IMG/VR virus record: IMGVR_UViG_3300042988_000513
Coordinates: 1 to 56,126 of that record
Source of the DNA: a virus
Direction: 5' to 3' (one strand)
Length of the DNA: 56,126 nucleotides
This document shows, in pieces, positions 32,870 to 40,562 of the stretch. The notes under the pieces were generated by a model, which saw only the letters and a list, made by a program, of their open reading frames with translations, was not told the origin of the DNA and made no database searches. The first letter of the stretch is position 1. Each line of letters starts with the position of its first letter. Position numbers and translations under genes: made by a program.

Positions 32870-33055
32870 CTACGCTTCATGTCCATCGCAGTATCGGCGC
32901 ATGATTGTTTCGTCGAGAACTACCGTAGCCAGGAAGCGGTTTCTGAGGCGCCTTGGGACCGGATACCCCAGGTCAAACTCGATACCGCGCCAGGACTCCG
33001 AGTCCATGCACAGCCCAAGATGGTCGTAGCATTCCCAGCCCGTGCGCCTTGGCAT
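32870..33055 (-). CDS. Small unknown protein (61 aa)
   Basis: A 61-residue protein (MPRRTGWECYDHLGLCMDSE...DLGYPVPRRLRNRFLATVVLDETIMRRYCDGHEA) with three cysteines and a basic centre. It starts two bases after the preceding stop and ends just before the tRNA-like gene. The family is not recognised. The position inside a run of five small genes between portal and scaffold suggests a moron or small accessory protein. Confidence 0.5.
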   Translation of the reverse strand: MPRRTGWECYDHLGLCMDSESWRGIEFDLGYPVPRRLRNRFLATVVLDETIMRRYCDGHEA

Positions 33056-33057
33056 GT

Positions 33058-33381
33058 CTACCGTCCGGGGATAATCAGGCTAGACTGCTGTGGGGCAACG
33101 ATTCGAGGGGCCTCGGTCTGGACGGCTTTGGCAGCCTCGCCCTTGAGAACGCGCAGCGTCAGCGTGTCGGGCCCCCTGGTTCCGTCTTCCTTGGCTTCGC
33201 CTGGCTTCACTCCCATTGTGAATACCGCGCCATCGTCGGCCATGGACTTCAGGTCGGCGTCAGCAACAGACTGCTCGCCGCCGAGCCGGTCAACCAGGAG
33301 CCCAACGATTCCCCTGTATTGCGCAACCTGCGCATACAAGAACTGGTTCTCGGCCTTCAGGCGCTCGTTAACCGTGCTCAT
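33058..33381 (-). CDS. Unknown protein with N-terminal coiled coil (107 aa)
   Basis: The chosen ATG overlaps the previous stop as TAATG; a start two codons earlier is also possible. The N-terminal third is heptad-like (TVNERLKAENQFLYAQVAQYRGIVGLLVDRL) and the middle is acidic (DGAVFTMGVKPGEAKEDGTRGPD). No known domain was seen. It lies in the small-gene cluster between portal and scaffold. Confidence 0.55.
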   Translation of the reverse strand: MSTVNERLKAENQFLYAQVAQYRGIVGLLVDRLGGEQSVADADLKSMADDGAVFTMGVKPGEAKEDGTRGPDTLTLRVLKGEAAKAVQTEAPRIVAPQQSSLIIPGR

Positions 33382-33542
33382 TACCATCCCCTATCTGCCA
33401 GCAAAGACTCGGCGCACTCGATCATGTCTCTACGGTCCCACGTCTGGTGCAGCAGCCTCTGGTCTCGCATGCTGAGACCATCCTCGAAGCAGATGCCGAA
33501 CCAGGGAGGGTTGTCGCGGATTTCCAGGTAGGCTCGTGTCAC
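33381..33542 (-). CDS. Small unknown protein (53 aa)
   Basis: The start is taken as the GTG that overlaps the preceding stop as GTGA, giving VTRAYLEIRDNPPWFGICFEDGLSMRDQRLLHQTWDRRDMIECAESLLADRGW read with Met first. An aromatic-rich segment is followed by a helix. Both ends overlap neighbours (GTGA and TAATG), which supports a real, coupled gene. Function unknown. Confidence 0.55.
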   Translation of the reverse strand: MTRAYLEIRDNPPWFGICFEDGLSMRDQRLLHQTWDRRDMIECAESLLADRGW

Positions 33543-33751
33543 TTGGACTCCAGCGCATCCAACAGGGCGTCGGCCCATTTAACGGCCACATTGCAAGCGG
33601 ACTCAACTGTTGGCTTGCCGCTCCACTCTGTGTGCCACGAAGCCAGAACGTCCCGAGCAATCTCGTATCGGCGCCGCTCTCGCTCGGCCTTCTCGATAAG
33701 CTCCAGGTCAGCCTTGGACAGCTCGCATCCGCACTCGTCGCTACAGGCCAT
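33539..33751 (-). CDS. Small unknown protein with N-terminal cysteines (70 aa)
   Basis: From the ATG within the end of the upstream gene: MACSDECGCELSKADLELIEKAERERRRYEIARDVL, then a second helix with SACNVAVKWADALLDALESK. A CxxxCxC cluster is followed by a charged helix. It overlaps both neighbours. Not recognised; helical throughout. Confidence 0.55.
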   Translation of the reverse strand: MACSDECGCELSKADLELIEKAERERRRYEIARDVLASWHTEWSGKPTVESACNVAVKWADALLDALESK

Positions 33752-34121
33752 CGTCGTCCTCCTGTTCGTCCATCTCGTTAGCCGCACGCTGCCCAGCCGC
33801 GTCTCGCAGCTCCTTGAGACGCTTCCTGGCCTCAAAGAATTCGGTCAGCATTTCAACGTATTGCTCAGTCGCAACGCGCTCGCAGTCGGTTCTGAGATCC
33901 ACGCCAACGGAACGCTGTCCGGCGTTGTGGTACATCTCCGAGCCGGACCAGGACAGCCCGGTTCCGTGGGCGTTGCAGCGACGGTCGATGATGTCCATGA
34001 CGAATCGGCGTCCCTGCTGAGTAGCCATGATGGCGCGCAAGTCGTCGTCGCGTTGGCGCTGGGCCAGCTTCTCCTGCGCCCGTAACTCTTGCTGGGCCTT
34101 GCTGTTTGGCTTGCGAGACAC
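33741..34121 (-). CDS. Unknown helical protein (126 aa), possible head accessory
   Basis: The start is the GTG preceded by an AGGAGG ribosome site six bases away. This choice drops an upstream in-frame extension that covers a terminator-like hairpin. The protein is helical and charged (SRKPNSKAQQELRAQEKLAQRQRDDDLRAIMATQQGRRFVMDIIDRRCNAHG...), with the phrase MATQQGRRFVMDIID resembling a small conserved phage head-region protein found next to portal genes. The role is not proven. Confidence 0.6.
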   Translation of the reverse strand: MSRKPNSKAQQELRAQEKLAQRQRDDDLRAIMATQQGRRFVMDIIDRRCNAHGTGLSWSGSEMYHNAGQRSVGVDLRTDCERVATEQYVEMLTEFFEARKRLKELRDAAGQRAANEMDEQEDDDGL

Positions 34122-34137
34122 AATGCCTCCTGTTACA

Positions 34138-34163
34138 AAACGTCGGCCGGCAGCAATGCCGAC
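34138..34163 (-). terminator. Hairpin with T-rich tail after the portal gene
   Basis: On the minus strand GTCGGC-(10 bases)-GCCGAC is followed by GTTTTG. It lies between the portal stop and the strong ribosome site of the next gene, in the otherwise untranslated ~80-base gap. It would act as a partial terminator or attenuator between packaging genes and the small-gene cluster. Confidence 0.5.
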
Positions 34164-34202
34164 CGACACAATGCTAGCAACAATGTCTGAGCGTTTCGCG
34201 GG

Positions 34203-36305
34203 CTAGACGCCCGAGTTAGCCGCAGCGGCAGCCTCGGGCCCGAGGTACCCAAGCAGCTGGTCCAAGGCGCTAGAGCCACCCTCTCCGCCGACCTGGGCCT
34301 GGCTCAGATTGCGAGCCGCGCTACCGGCCTGATTGGCGGCCTGAGCCTGCTGCATGGCCATCTGCGCTTGGGCGGCCTGGGCTTCCTGCTGGGCGCGCTG
34401 CTCTCGAATCGCGGCAACCTCATCCTCAGAGCGAAGCATTTCCGGGTCGGTCCCCAGCATCTGGGCGTAGCCGCGAATGGTCTTGTCGATATCAACCAGG
34501 TCGATGGCCTCGGGGCGCTGAGTGGCCTGAGAGACGTTGGCAACAAAGGCGACCTGACGGTCAATGGCGGCCGTGCCAACGAGCTTCTGGGCCTGGGCCA
34601 GGATGCTGATGTACTCGACCCTTAGCTCGTTTTCGCCCTGCTCGGCCGACCTGATTAGCTCCTGCGGCGGAGGAGGAAGCAAGCCGCGCTTTAGCATGAT
34701 GTTGAAGGTTCGGTCAATGAGAGGGTCCAGTAGCTCGTCGTGTAGGCGCTCAAGAACTGGGCCAATCTGAAGCATCTTCTCGTCTTGCCTGGCGCGAACC
34801 TCCTCAGCGGTGGCGCGCTGGGCCCTCTCGTCCTGCGACATCATGAGCCACAGGTCGGCAAAGAATGCGCGGTTGATGCGCATCTCGTGCTCACGGATTG
34901 TTGCTTCCTCGATCTGGATGGCGACGGGGGGAATCTGGATCGCCGGCCGGAACTCGGAGCCGGCCGGCGTCGCGGAGTCAAGGTAGGTCACGTCACCAGA
35001 CAGCAACGAGACTCGCTGGTTGCGCAGCGATGCGGGCGCCACCATGGGAGGGTTAACGATCTTGTCGGCCGTGGCCAGCTTGCGCCGCTCTAGCGTCTGG
35101 AGCGCCTCGGAGTCCCCCAGGGCGTCCATGCCGGGGCTGTAGCCGTAGATGTCCTCTCCGTTCACGTTCCATCGCGGGCAGCAACACGGGAACTCGTCAT
35201 AGCCGCTGAGACGCAAGAACTGGTGCGGGTCCAGCCCGGCCTCCAGCTCGAACCAGACGTTCGACCACGCCTTGTCCTTCTGCAACCCACTCTTGGGATT
35301 CTTTCGCCTGTTGGGCTCGCACGCCTGCCCAAGCAAGATCCACTGGTCCAGGTGGCCACGGTCGTACAGGTCGCGCACCTTCGGGCTGCAGTTCTCATAG
35401 CCAAACGAATCGACGACGGCGCCAACTGGCTGGCTGACGCGGCGGTAGACCGTGTCCACCGTCTGGTCGGCCCCGATGCCCAAGCTATACGAGCCGATAG
35501 GGAAAACATACCCTCTGATAATCTGCGTAGGATGCTCGTCCAGCCACAGGCACGCAGTACCGAAACCGCCCAAATCCCCGTAAACCTGCGGAAGCACATT
35601 ATAAATGTTTGAGCGTGCGTGCACAAGACGCATGCGCTGCTCGACGTCGTGCAGCCAGGAACGAACGGACGGGTTGTCGTTCAGTTCGGGACTGGGAGCG
35701 GTCAGCCTGTACCACGGGCGGGCCGGGCTAGTCAGGCCCGAGTGCATACCAGAACTGAGAGTGCGCAAGGCAAGTGGGGCAGTATTGTTGATGATTTTGC
35801 TGTTGCGCTTAACTCCCTTGTTTCGGTCTGCCCAGTAGCGCCGCTGCCGGCGGGGGGCCATGTAGTCCGCAATCTCGCCCCAGTGAGTAATCCAGCTCGA
35901 GCGCTCCAACTCCAGCGACGCCAGGCGCCGGATGTAGTATTGCCGCGTGCCGTACTCGGCGTCCTTGACTGCCTTGCGCGGCTCCCGCTTGCTGATGCCA
36001 TCGTCCATCTGCGGAGGCTGGTGAAGCAGGGACGCGGGCTCCGAGGCCTCTGGTGCCTTGGCCCGCTTCGCCTTCTTCTGCGCCTTGTCCTTGGGCTGGT
36101 ACTGGGTGGCCCGGTGTGGCGACTTTGGGGCGGCCTCGCGCAACACCCGCTCGGGCGGCGTCGATTCGTGAGCCGACATCGGCCCTGTCTCTACGCGAGG
36201 TCCGCTTCTCTCTGCCGGGTCGCTACCGTTGGCGGACATGGGCCCAACGTCGGGTCTATTGCCCTGCTTGCGGGGCGGCTTGCTCTCATTATGCTGGCTA
36301 GACAT
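34203..36305 (-). CDS. Portal protein (head-to-tail connector)
   Basis: A 700-residue protein. After a disordered basic N-terminus of about 130 residues, the core matches the podovirus head-tail connector family: YYIRRLASLELERSSWITHWGEIADYMAPRRQRRYW, ...NNTAPLALRTLSSGMHSGLTSPARPWYRLTAP, ...YGDLGGFGTACLWLDE, and YSPGMDALGDSEALQTLERRKLATADKIVNPPMVAP. The C-terminal ~70 residues are Q/A-rich. The 12-mer forms the DNA entry ring and docks TerL. It follows TerL with one small gene between. The long N-terminal extension rich in repeated 'RPDVGPMSANGS / ETGPMSAHEST' segments is unusual for the family. Confidence 0.92.
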   Translation of the reverse strand: MSSQHNESKPPRKQGNRPDVGPMSANGSDPAERSGPRVETGPMSAHESTPPERVLREAAPKSPHRATQYQPKDKAQKKAKRAKAPEASEPASLLHQPPQMDDGISKREPRKAVKDAEYGTRQYYIRRLASLELERSSWITHWGEIADYMAPRRQRRYWADRNKGVKRNSKIINNTAPLALRTLSSGMHSGLTSPARPWYRLTAPSPELNDNPSVRSWLHDVEQRMRLVHARSNIYNVLPQVYGDLGGFGTACLWLDEHPTQIIRGYVFPIGSYSLGIGADQTVDTVYRRVSQPVGAVVDSFGYENCSPKVRDLYDRGHLDQWILLGQACEPNRRKNPKSGLQKDKAWSNVWFELEAGLDPHQFLRLSGYDEFPCCCPRWNVNGEDIYGYSPGMDALGDSEALQTLERRKLATADKIVNPPMVAPASLRNQRVSLLSGDVTYLDSATPAGSEFRPAIQIPPVAIQIEEATIREHEMRINRAFFADLWLMMSQDERAQRATAEEVRARQDEKMLQIGPVLERLHDELLDPLIDRTFNIMLKRGLLPPPPQELIRSAEQGENELRVEYISILAQAQKLVGTAAIDRQVAFVANVSQATQRPEAIDLVDIDKTIRGYAQMLGTDPEMLRSEDEVAAIREQRAQQEAQAAQAQMAMQQAQAANQAGSAARNLSQAQVGGEGGSSALDQLLGYLGPEAAAAANSGV

Positions 36306-36313
36306 TATGGCTC

Positions 36314-36691
36314 CTACTGGCCGAGCAGGCCCTTTGTTGAGGCAGAAATGGCCAATGGAGTATCTTGGCTGGCCGGAGACGACGAAGGCGGCTTGACGAG
36401 AGCGGGCTTTGGCGCAAAGAACTGCTGGCGACCCTGGCGAGCGGACTTGGCCATTACTGCAGCAATGCGCGCCTTTCTGAGAATCTCGGAAGGATCGTTG
36501 CGATTAAGCGCAAGATCTCTCTCCGCCTCGGACACCTCTCCTTGCTTCTGGTACGGAGTCCTGTCTGGACCGCTGATAATCTTGTTGTCCTTGATAAACT
36601 TGTCTGCATGCGGAGACCACGGAGAAATACCGTGGCTGCTGAGCAGTAGCGATCCGGCGTGTTCCTTCGTCCAGTCCCATGCAGATCCCAT
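36314..36691 (-). CDS. Unknown protein between terminase and portal (125 aa)
   Basis: A 125-residue protein (MGSAWDWTKEHAGSLLLSSHGISPWSPHADKFIKDNKII...). The middle has a charged helix (EVSEAERDLALNRNDPSEILRKARIAAVMAKSARQGRQQFF) and the C-terminus is Pro/Ser-rich. It starts three bases after TerL ends and stops eight bases before the portal. Not recognised; the position suggests a small packaging or head-assembly accessory. Confidence 0.55.
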   Translation of the reverse strand: MGSAWDWTKEHAGSLLLSSHGISPWSPHADKFIKDNKIISGPDRTPYQKQGEVSEAERDLALNRNDPSEILRKARIAAVMAKSARQGRQQFFAPKPALVKPPSSSPASQDTPLAISASTKGLLGQ

Positions 36692-36694
36692 TGT

Positions 36695-38176
36695 CTAGTA
36701 CCTCTCTCGCGAAACGTCGTCTTCGGTAATGCAGCGTCCGCCTGCCGCTCCCTGCGGCTGGTAGGCTGTAATGGAGATTCTCGGAGCGACAGGAGCAGCG
36801 AAGGTCAACGCAAGAGCGTCGGAGATGTCAGGAGAGCATCCAATCGCTTTCTTAATCTCATCCTTGTCTGGAATCTGAACCCTCTGCCGACCGTCGAAGA
36901 AGTACGGAATATGAGTCAGCTCGCGCGCCATGTCTGGCTCATTCGGCAGGCATCCAGACGTCTTGATCCACTCGGCCATTGTCCAGTACATCTCGGCTCG
37001 TTTGTTCTTGAAGCGCTCTGGCTCAAAGGCCTTTCCGCCGAAGAAAACCCCGCGAACGCTAAAGTTGTGGCGCCTGCAGTGGTCGATAACTCCGCCGCCG
37101 TAGCCTCCGCTTTCATCAATGAATATGGCATCTACCGGTCGCTTCTCGGGGTCCTGCTGCACCCAGCGATCTGCGACGCGCAAGACCATGTCGCCAAGCT
37201 CATCGCTACGAAGCTCTCGAAAAATCTCGGGGCGCATTACCATGCGGCCCTGGCGGCAGACGATTACGCTTCGGTCGTCTCCAGTCCGCGCAACGTCGCA
37301 GGATATGATGCGCGGCGCGTTATACAATTCACCAGGAGCGCAATAGCGAGCCATTGCTGACTGCACGTCGTCCGGCCCAAGCATCTTGTCGGACTGTGTC
37401 TTCGGAAACTTTCCGAAGACGTTGACCAGAGCAACGTTGCTATCTGCGCCCCATCGATCAATGACGGAGCGCGCCCACTTGACGTCAACGCGGGGGGCCC
37501 GGTCTGGCGCGTCGGGGTCTCCGGTAATCTCTTTTACATACCAGCTTGAGCGCTCCCTTGTGCAGGCGTCCCACAAAGGGCCATCGGTCCTGGTTGGATT
37601 GCCAGCCATCCAAAGCAGGTTTCGAGTACCTCCTGATAGCGAAGCGTCAGCTGATGCGACAACGCCTGCTGGAATGTCGCCAACCTCGTCAACAATTGCC
37701 AGGGTGTATTCGCCGTGCAATCCGGCAAGCGTGTTGGCTTGCTGGCTAGAGTCAGCATCGCGCGACCAAGAGCGAGCCGACATCCACCACGTTTCAGGAC
37801 GCTCCTTCAGGAAGATTCGGCTGCTCGTCCACTGAAACGCAGCCTGCAGCATCTGAGACCTGTTTTGCCACTTGGCCATTTCCTTCCATAGGCCGTCGTG
37901 CAAATTGTCTCCAGTAATCGAAATTGCCAAGCAGTTTGGCTCTGGATGGCACGTTAGAAACCACCACGCGCCCCACGCCATTAGGCAGGTTTTTCCCGGC
38001 CCCTTGCAGGCCTTCAGGGCAATCTTCTGGTTCCTTGCCATCGCCTCCAGAACTTCGTCCTGCCACACGTCTGGAGCCGCCCCTAGAACTTCGCGGGCAA
38101 ACGCGATTGGCTGCTCTCGCCAACGCCTAATGTTGGCCTGCGCCTTTTCGCGCTTGAGCTGATTGACCGGCGCCAT
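36695..38176 (-). CDS. Terminase large subunit (packaging ATPase/nuclease)
   Basis: A 493-residue protein. It has a Walker A-type motif CKGPGKT at residues 57-63, Walker B LAIVDEVGD near 158-166, and the C-terminal RNase H-like nuclease with IISCDVARTGDD (first catalytic Asp) and IFIDESGGYGGG (second acidic site). It translocates DNA into the procapsid and cuts concatemers. The ATG overlaps the TerS stop as TAATG. The length is normal for the family. It resembles the BPP-1/BcepC6B type, but the cutting mode (cos or pac) cannot be read here. Confidence 0.95.
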   Translation of the reverse strand: MAPVNQLKREKAQANIRRWREQPIAFAREVLGAAPDVWQDEVLEAMARNQKIALKACKGPGKTCLMAWGAWWFLTCHPEPNCLAISITGDNLHDGLWKEMAKWQNRSQMLQAAFQWTSSRIFLKERPETWWMSARSWSRDADSSQQANTLAGLHGEYTLAIVDEVGDIPAGVVASADASLSGGTRNLLWMAGNPTRTDGPLWDACTRERSSWYVKEITGDPDAPDRAPRVDVKWARSVIDRWGADSNVALVNVFGKFPKTQSDKMLGPDDVQSAMARYCAPGELYNAPRIISCDVARTGDDRSVIVCRQGRMVMRPEIFRELRSDELGDMVLRVADRWVQQDPEKRPVDAIFIDESGGYGGGVIDHCRRHNFSVRGVFFGGKAFEPERFKNKRAEMYWTMAEWIKTSGCLPNEPDMARELTHIPYFFDGRQRVQIPDKDEIKKAIGCSPDISDALALTFAAPVAPRISITAYQPQGAAGGRCITEDDVSRERY

Positions 38177-38583
38177 TACTCGGCGACCTCAGAAGGCTCC
38201 GGCTCGGGCTCGGGCTCGTCTTCCTTGACGCTTCCGGCAACCAGGTCAAGAAGGCCAATCTGTCCGCTGTGCTCAACCTTGTCAGCAACACGGTGCTGGT
38301 ACTTGACCAGCTTCTCGGCGGCGGCAATTCGGTCCCTGGGATCGCCGTGGAGGGCCACGTCGGAGAAGACAGCGAAGCATTCCTCTAGCGATAATCCGGC
38401 CTTGCGGATAACCCTGGCCTTGCCCTCTTCGACGGCATCCGCAATCTTGGGATCCTTTAGCAGCTTGCATCCGGTAACATGGGCGCTCTTCTCGCTATAG
38501 CCGACCTCTTTGGCTGCACGAGTGGCGTTGAAATCCCGTAGGTATTCCTGGACAAATCGCAGATGTCGGGGAGACAGACCCAT
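38176..38583 (-). CDS. Terminase small subunit
   Basis: About 135 residues from the internal ATG (MGLSPRHLRFVQEYLRDFNATRAAKEVGYSEKSAHVTGCKLL). This is the Terminase_2 signature: a 'F..eYl.d.Na..Aa..aGYs...A...g..Ll..p.v' helix-turn-helix that recognises the packaging site. A start six codons earlier (38601) is possible but would leave only five bases after the promoter-like motif. The internal start gives 23 bases, exactly as at the scaffold gene. The C-terminus is acidic with an EPEPEPEP run. Confidence 0.9.
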   Translation of the reverse strand: MGLSPRHLRFVQEYLRDFNATRAAKEVGYSEKSAHVTGCKLLKDPKIADAVEEGKARVIRKAGLSLEECFAVFSDVALHGDPRDRIAAAEKLVKYQHRVADKVEHSGQIGLLDLVAGSVKEDEPEPEPEPSEVAE

Positions 38584-38605
38584 GCCGTTAGCATGTGGCA
38601 CGGCT

Positions 38606-38619
38606 GCCGCAAGATATAC
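38606..38619 (-). promoter_or_regulatory. Promoter-like motif, copy C (GTATATCTTGCGGC)
   Basis: It differs by one base from copies A and B. It lies 23 bases before the preferred TerS start, with GGCC a few bases upstream as at copy B. It is probably the promoter of the packaging genes. No sigma70 -35 is visible at 16-18 bases. Confidence 0.6.
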
Positions 38620-38625
38620 TCTGGC

Positions 38626-38859
38626 CTACTCGATGCCCACCGCTCGCATTATGGCCAGCTCCCACTCCGTAAGAGCCTTGAGATACTCCTCGTCATTCTC
38701 GGAGTCTGCGCCGGCCAGAGCCAAGCCGGCCTCCAGCAGCCTGGACCCGCCCATGGCGCGCAGCTCCCTGTTGGCTGCTCGCCTAATGCGCCATTCGTGA
38801 ACCAGGCATCTGTCTCCAGCATCACGACAGTTGTGGCATCCGTCTACGCAGCATCGCAC
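38626..38859 (-). CDS. Small protein with N-terminal zinc-knuckle-like cysteines (77 aa)
   Basis: The start is a GTG with GGGAGG seven bases upstream. The N-terminus MRCCVDGCHNCRDAGDRCLVHEW has a C-x3-C-x2-C-x6-C-x2-H pattern, compatible with one zinc site, followed by basic and acidic helices. It has the same plan as the gene immediately upstream, suggesting duplication. Function unknown; nucleic-acid binding is plausible. Confidence 0.55.
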   Translation of the reverse strand: MRCCVDGCHNCRDAGDRCLVHEWRIRRAANRELRAMGGSRLLEAGLALAGADSENDEEYLKALTEWELAIMRAVGIE

Positions 38860-39116
38860 GAGTACGCCTCCCGGAGTCGAAGCACGGCCATATTCCAGCG
38901 CCAGACTGCACGCAACAGGGCGAAATCAGACCTATACAGAGCATCGGCCACGCCATGAGCAGAGCGCATTAGCGCGATCTCTGGAGACAGCCGCTCGCGG
39001 ATTGGCGCGGCGATTGGCGTACCGCGCTCCAGCCTGGACATATGGGTCCGGCAAAACTGTCTCCCAGGCTGGCGCAGTCGGTAGCAGTCGGCGACATCGC
39101 AGTACGAGTTACTCAC
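38844..39116 (-). CDS. Small protein with N-terminal zinc-knuckle-like cysteines (90 aa)
   Basis: GTG start overlapping the previous stop. MSNSYCDVADCYRLRQPGRQFCRTHMSRLERG has C-x4-C-x10-C-x2-H, similar to the small basic 'C..H' domains of phage proteins with an HNH-like or zinc-ribbon fold but without the catalytic histidines. The rest is helical (MRSAHGVADALYRSDFALLRAVWRWNMAVLRLREA), similar in style to the C-terminus of the next gene. Probably paralogous small DNA- or RNA-binding proteins. Confidence 0.55.
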   Translation of the reverse strand: MSNSYCDVADCYRLRQPGRQFCRTHMSRLERGTPIAAPIRERLSPEIALMRSAHGVADALYRSDFALLRAVWRWNMAVLRLREAYSCDAA

Positions 39117-39453
39117 AGCGGCGCTCCCAGGGCTTGGCGTTCTCGTCTCGGATGACGTCCAGGCCCCTGAAGGCTACGACCACGTTGTCCAGGTCCAGGT
39201 CAAACCACCGGAAGGCGCCGTGAGCCTTGCTGGCGCGCTGGATGGCCTCAAACATATCGGGGCCGACGATGATCCTGGACGGGGTTCCGTGAGCAGTTGC
39301 CAGCGCAGACAGCTCCTCGACAACGTCCTGGTCTCGGACCTTTGGCGGCCCGAAGATGCGCTCGTGTTCTGCCGCATACGGGTCAGACGGGCCACTGGAG
39401 CCCACTCCGATGCGCGTCGATGGGAAAGTCCCAGGCTTAATGCGTGGTCCCAT
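39109..39453 (-). CDS. Unknown protein (114 aa)
   Basis: From the ATG just after the SSB stop: MGPRIKPGTFPSTRIGVGSSG, then a helix (DVVEELSALATAHGTP), RIIVGPDMFEAIQRASKAHG and FRWFDLDLDNVVVAFRGLDVIRDENAKPWERRCE. It reads like a compact alpha/beta fold. No family was recognised. It lies between SSB and the small zinc-knuckle genes, with an 8-base overlap downstream. Confidence 0.55.
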   Translation of the reverse strand: MGPRIKPGTFPSTRIGVGSSGPSDPYAAEHERIFGPPKVRDQDVVEELSALATAHGTPSRIIVGPDMFEAIQRASKAHGAFRWFDLDLDNVVVAFRGLDVIRDENAKPWERRCE

Positions 39454-39463
39454 GGATTCCTCG

Positions 39464-39868
39464 CTAGAAAGGCAAGTCCTCGTCATCAACAACCGGCTTG
39501 CTGGGCGGGCCGCGATACGCGCCGGGGTCCTTGGACTCGCTCTTGCCGCCGACAAACCGAACGTCGCTGGCCACGATCTCTGTGCTGTACCGCTTCTGTC
39601 CGTCCTTCTCGTACTCTCGCGTCTCGATCCTGCCCTCGACATAGACGCCGGAGCCCTTCTTGAGATACTTGCCGCAGTTCTCGGCCTGCTTACCGAAGAC
39701 CGAGATTCGGTGCCACTCGGTCTTCTCCTGCATCTGCCCGGACTTGTCCTTCCACTTCTCGGTGGTGGCCACGCTGAGACGGCAGACCGCGTTGCCATTC
39801 TGTCCGAACTTGGTCTCCGGGTCCTTGCCGAGATTGCCCAGGATAATCGCCTTGTTAACGCTTGCCAT
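39464..39868 (-). CDS. ssb: Single-stranded DNA-binding protein
   Basis: A 134-residue OB-fold SSB of bacterial type. [25 protein letters not shown]...[36 protein letters not shown] is the standard N-terminal domain (residues 1-105). It is followed by a short linker and the acidic tip DDEDLPF that recruits replication and repair partners. The ATG is chosen by homology; the extension upstream overlaps another gene. It coats ssDNA during phage replication and recombination. Placement at the junction of replication and packaging genes is consistent with leftward transcription from the replication block. Confidence 0.96.
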   Translation of the reverse strand: MASVNKAIILGNLGKDPETKFGQNGNAVCRLSVATTEKWKDKSGQMQEKTEWHRISVFGKQAENCGKYLKKGSGVYVEGRIETREYEKDGQKRYSTEIVASDVRFVGGKSESKDPGAYRGPPSKPVVDDEDLPF

Positions 39869-40049
39869 TTTCGATCCTTTCGCAACCGAGCATCTTGGCC
39901 ACTTCGCTCGGATCGTCCTTGTCGCCAACCACCAGATTCCCGCCAGCCTGATATCGGACTACCCGTACAATTCCCGCGTCCGACTGCATCCAACAGGGCC
40001 CATTATTGCAGCTAAGAGCCAAGAATGCTCCGGCAAGGGCGGCCCTCAT
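39855..40049 (-). CDS. Small protein with lipobox-like N-terminus (64 aa)
   Basis: [24 protein letters not shown] has a short hydrophobic start and an LALSC motif that would fit a lipoprotein signal, then a short beta-rich part ([30 protein letters not shown]). It overlaps SSB by 14 bases and the upstream gene by ATGA. If lipidated it could be a superinfection-exclusion lipoprotein, but the hydrophobic core is short, so this is only a suggestion. Confidence 0.45.
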   Translation of the reverse strand: MRAALAGAFLALSCNNGPCWMQSDAGIVRVVRYQAGGNLVVGDKDDPSEVAKMLGCERIENGKR

Positions 40050-40414
40050 CGTCCCATTGCCTCGTCCAGCGCGGCATTCAGCCTGCCGTGGTGCGAGGCC
40101 GCCTCCTCGAGTTGGGCCTTGAGTTTGCGGACCTCAACGCCAAGGGACTCGGCACGGCTGCGCGCGTCCTCGTACAGGGACTGTAAATCAAGGTAGTCCT
40201 CCAGTAGGTCGGCCCGGTCGCGCTCCATTGTCTCGGCTCGGGCCTCGGCTACCCACAGCTTGTAGCGAAGCGAGGCCTCGGTATCTGGAGTTACCTCGAA
40301 CGTGTCGCTCCTGCGTCCGCCAAATGTTTGCTCCCATCGGCGGTCCATCTCGTCGGATGATACCGACCCGCTGGACGTGGCTACCATGAAAGACGGCTCG
40401 CTATACCTGGTCAT
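40046..40414 (-). CDS. Coiled-coil protein (122 aa)
   Basis: A charged N-terminus (SSDEMDRRWEQTFGGRRSDTFEV) is followed by a long heptad-repeat helix from about residue 45 to the end (YKLWVAEARAETMERDRADLLEDYLDLQSLYEDARSRAE...). No catalytic motif. It overlaps the next gene by ATGA and the previous by 14 bases. Function unknown. Confidence 0.55.
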   Translation of the reverse strand: MTRYSEPSFMVATSSGSVSSDEMDRRWEQTFGGRRSDTFEVTPDTEASLRYKLWVAEARAETMERDRADLLEDYLDLQSLYEDARSRAESLGVEVRKLKAQLEEAASHHGRLNAALDEAMGR

Positions 40415-40562
40415 TGGCGTCCCTCATTTCCTTCAGCAGACTCTGGATAGACTCCTTGCGCCGGCAGAACGCGCAGAGGTATCCGATGGGGGAAACATAC
40501 TCAACAGGGTCTTCTGCCCCGCAAGCATCGCAGCCCATTGTCCACACGGATTCATTAGGCAT
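40401..40562 (-). CDS. Small zinc-ribbon protein (53 aa)
   Basis: MPNESVWTMGCDACGAEDPVEYVSPIGYLCAFCRRKESIQSLLKEMRDANDQV has two CxxC pairs (CDAC and CAFC) 18 residues apart, a classic zinc ribbon. The chosen ATG has GAGG nine bases upstream; an ATG three codons earlier is also possible. It overlaps the dNTP-hydrolase-like gene. Probably a small nucleic-acid- or protein-binding factor. Confidence 0.6.
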   Translation of the reverse strand: MPNESVWTMGCDACGAEDPVEYVSPIGYLCAFCRRKESIQSLLKEMRDANDQV

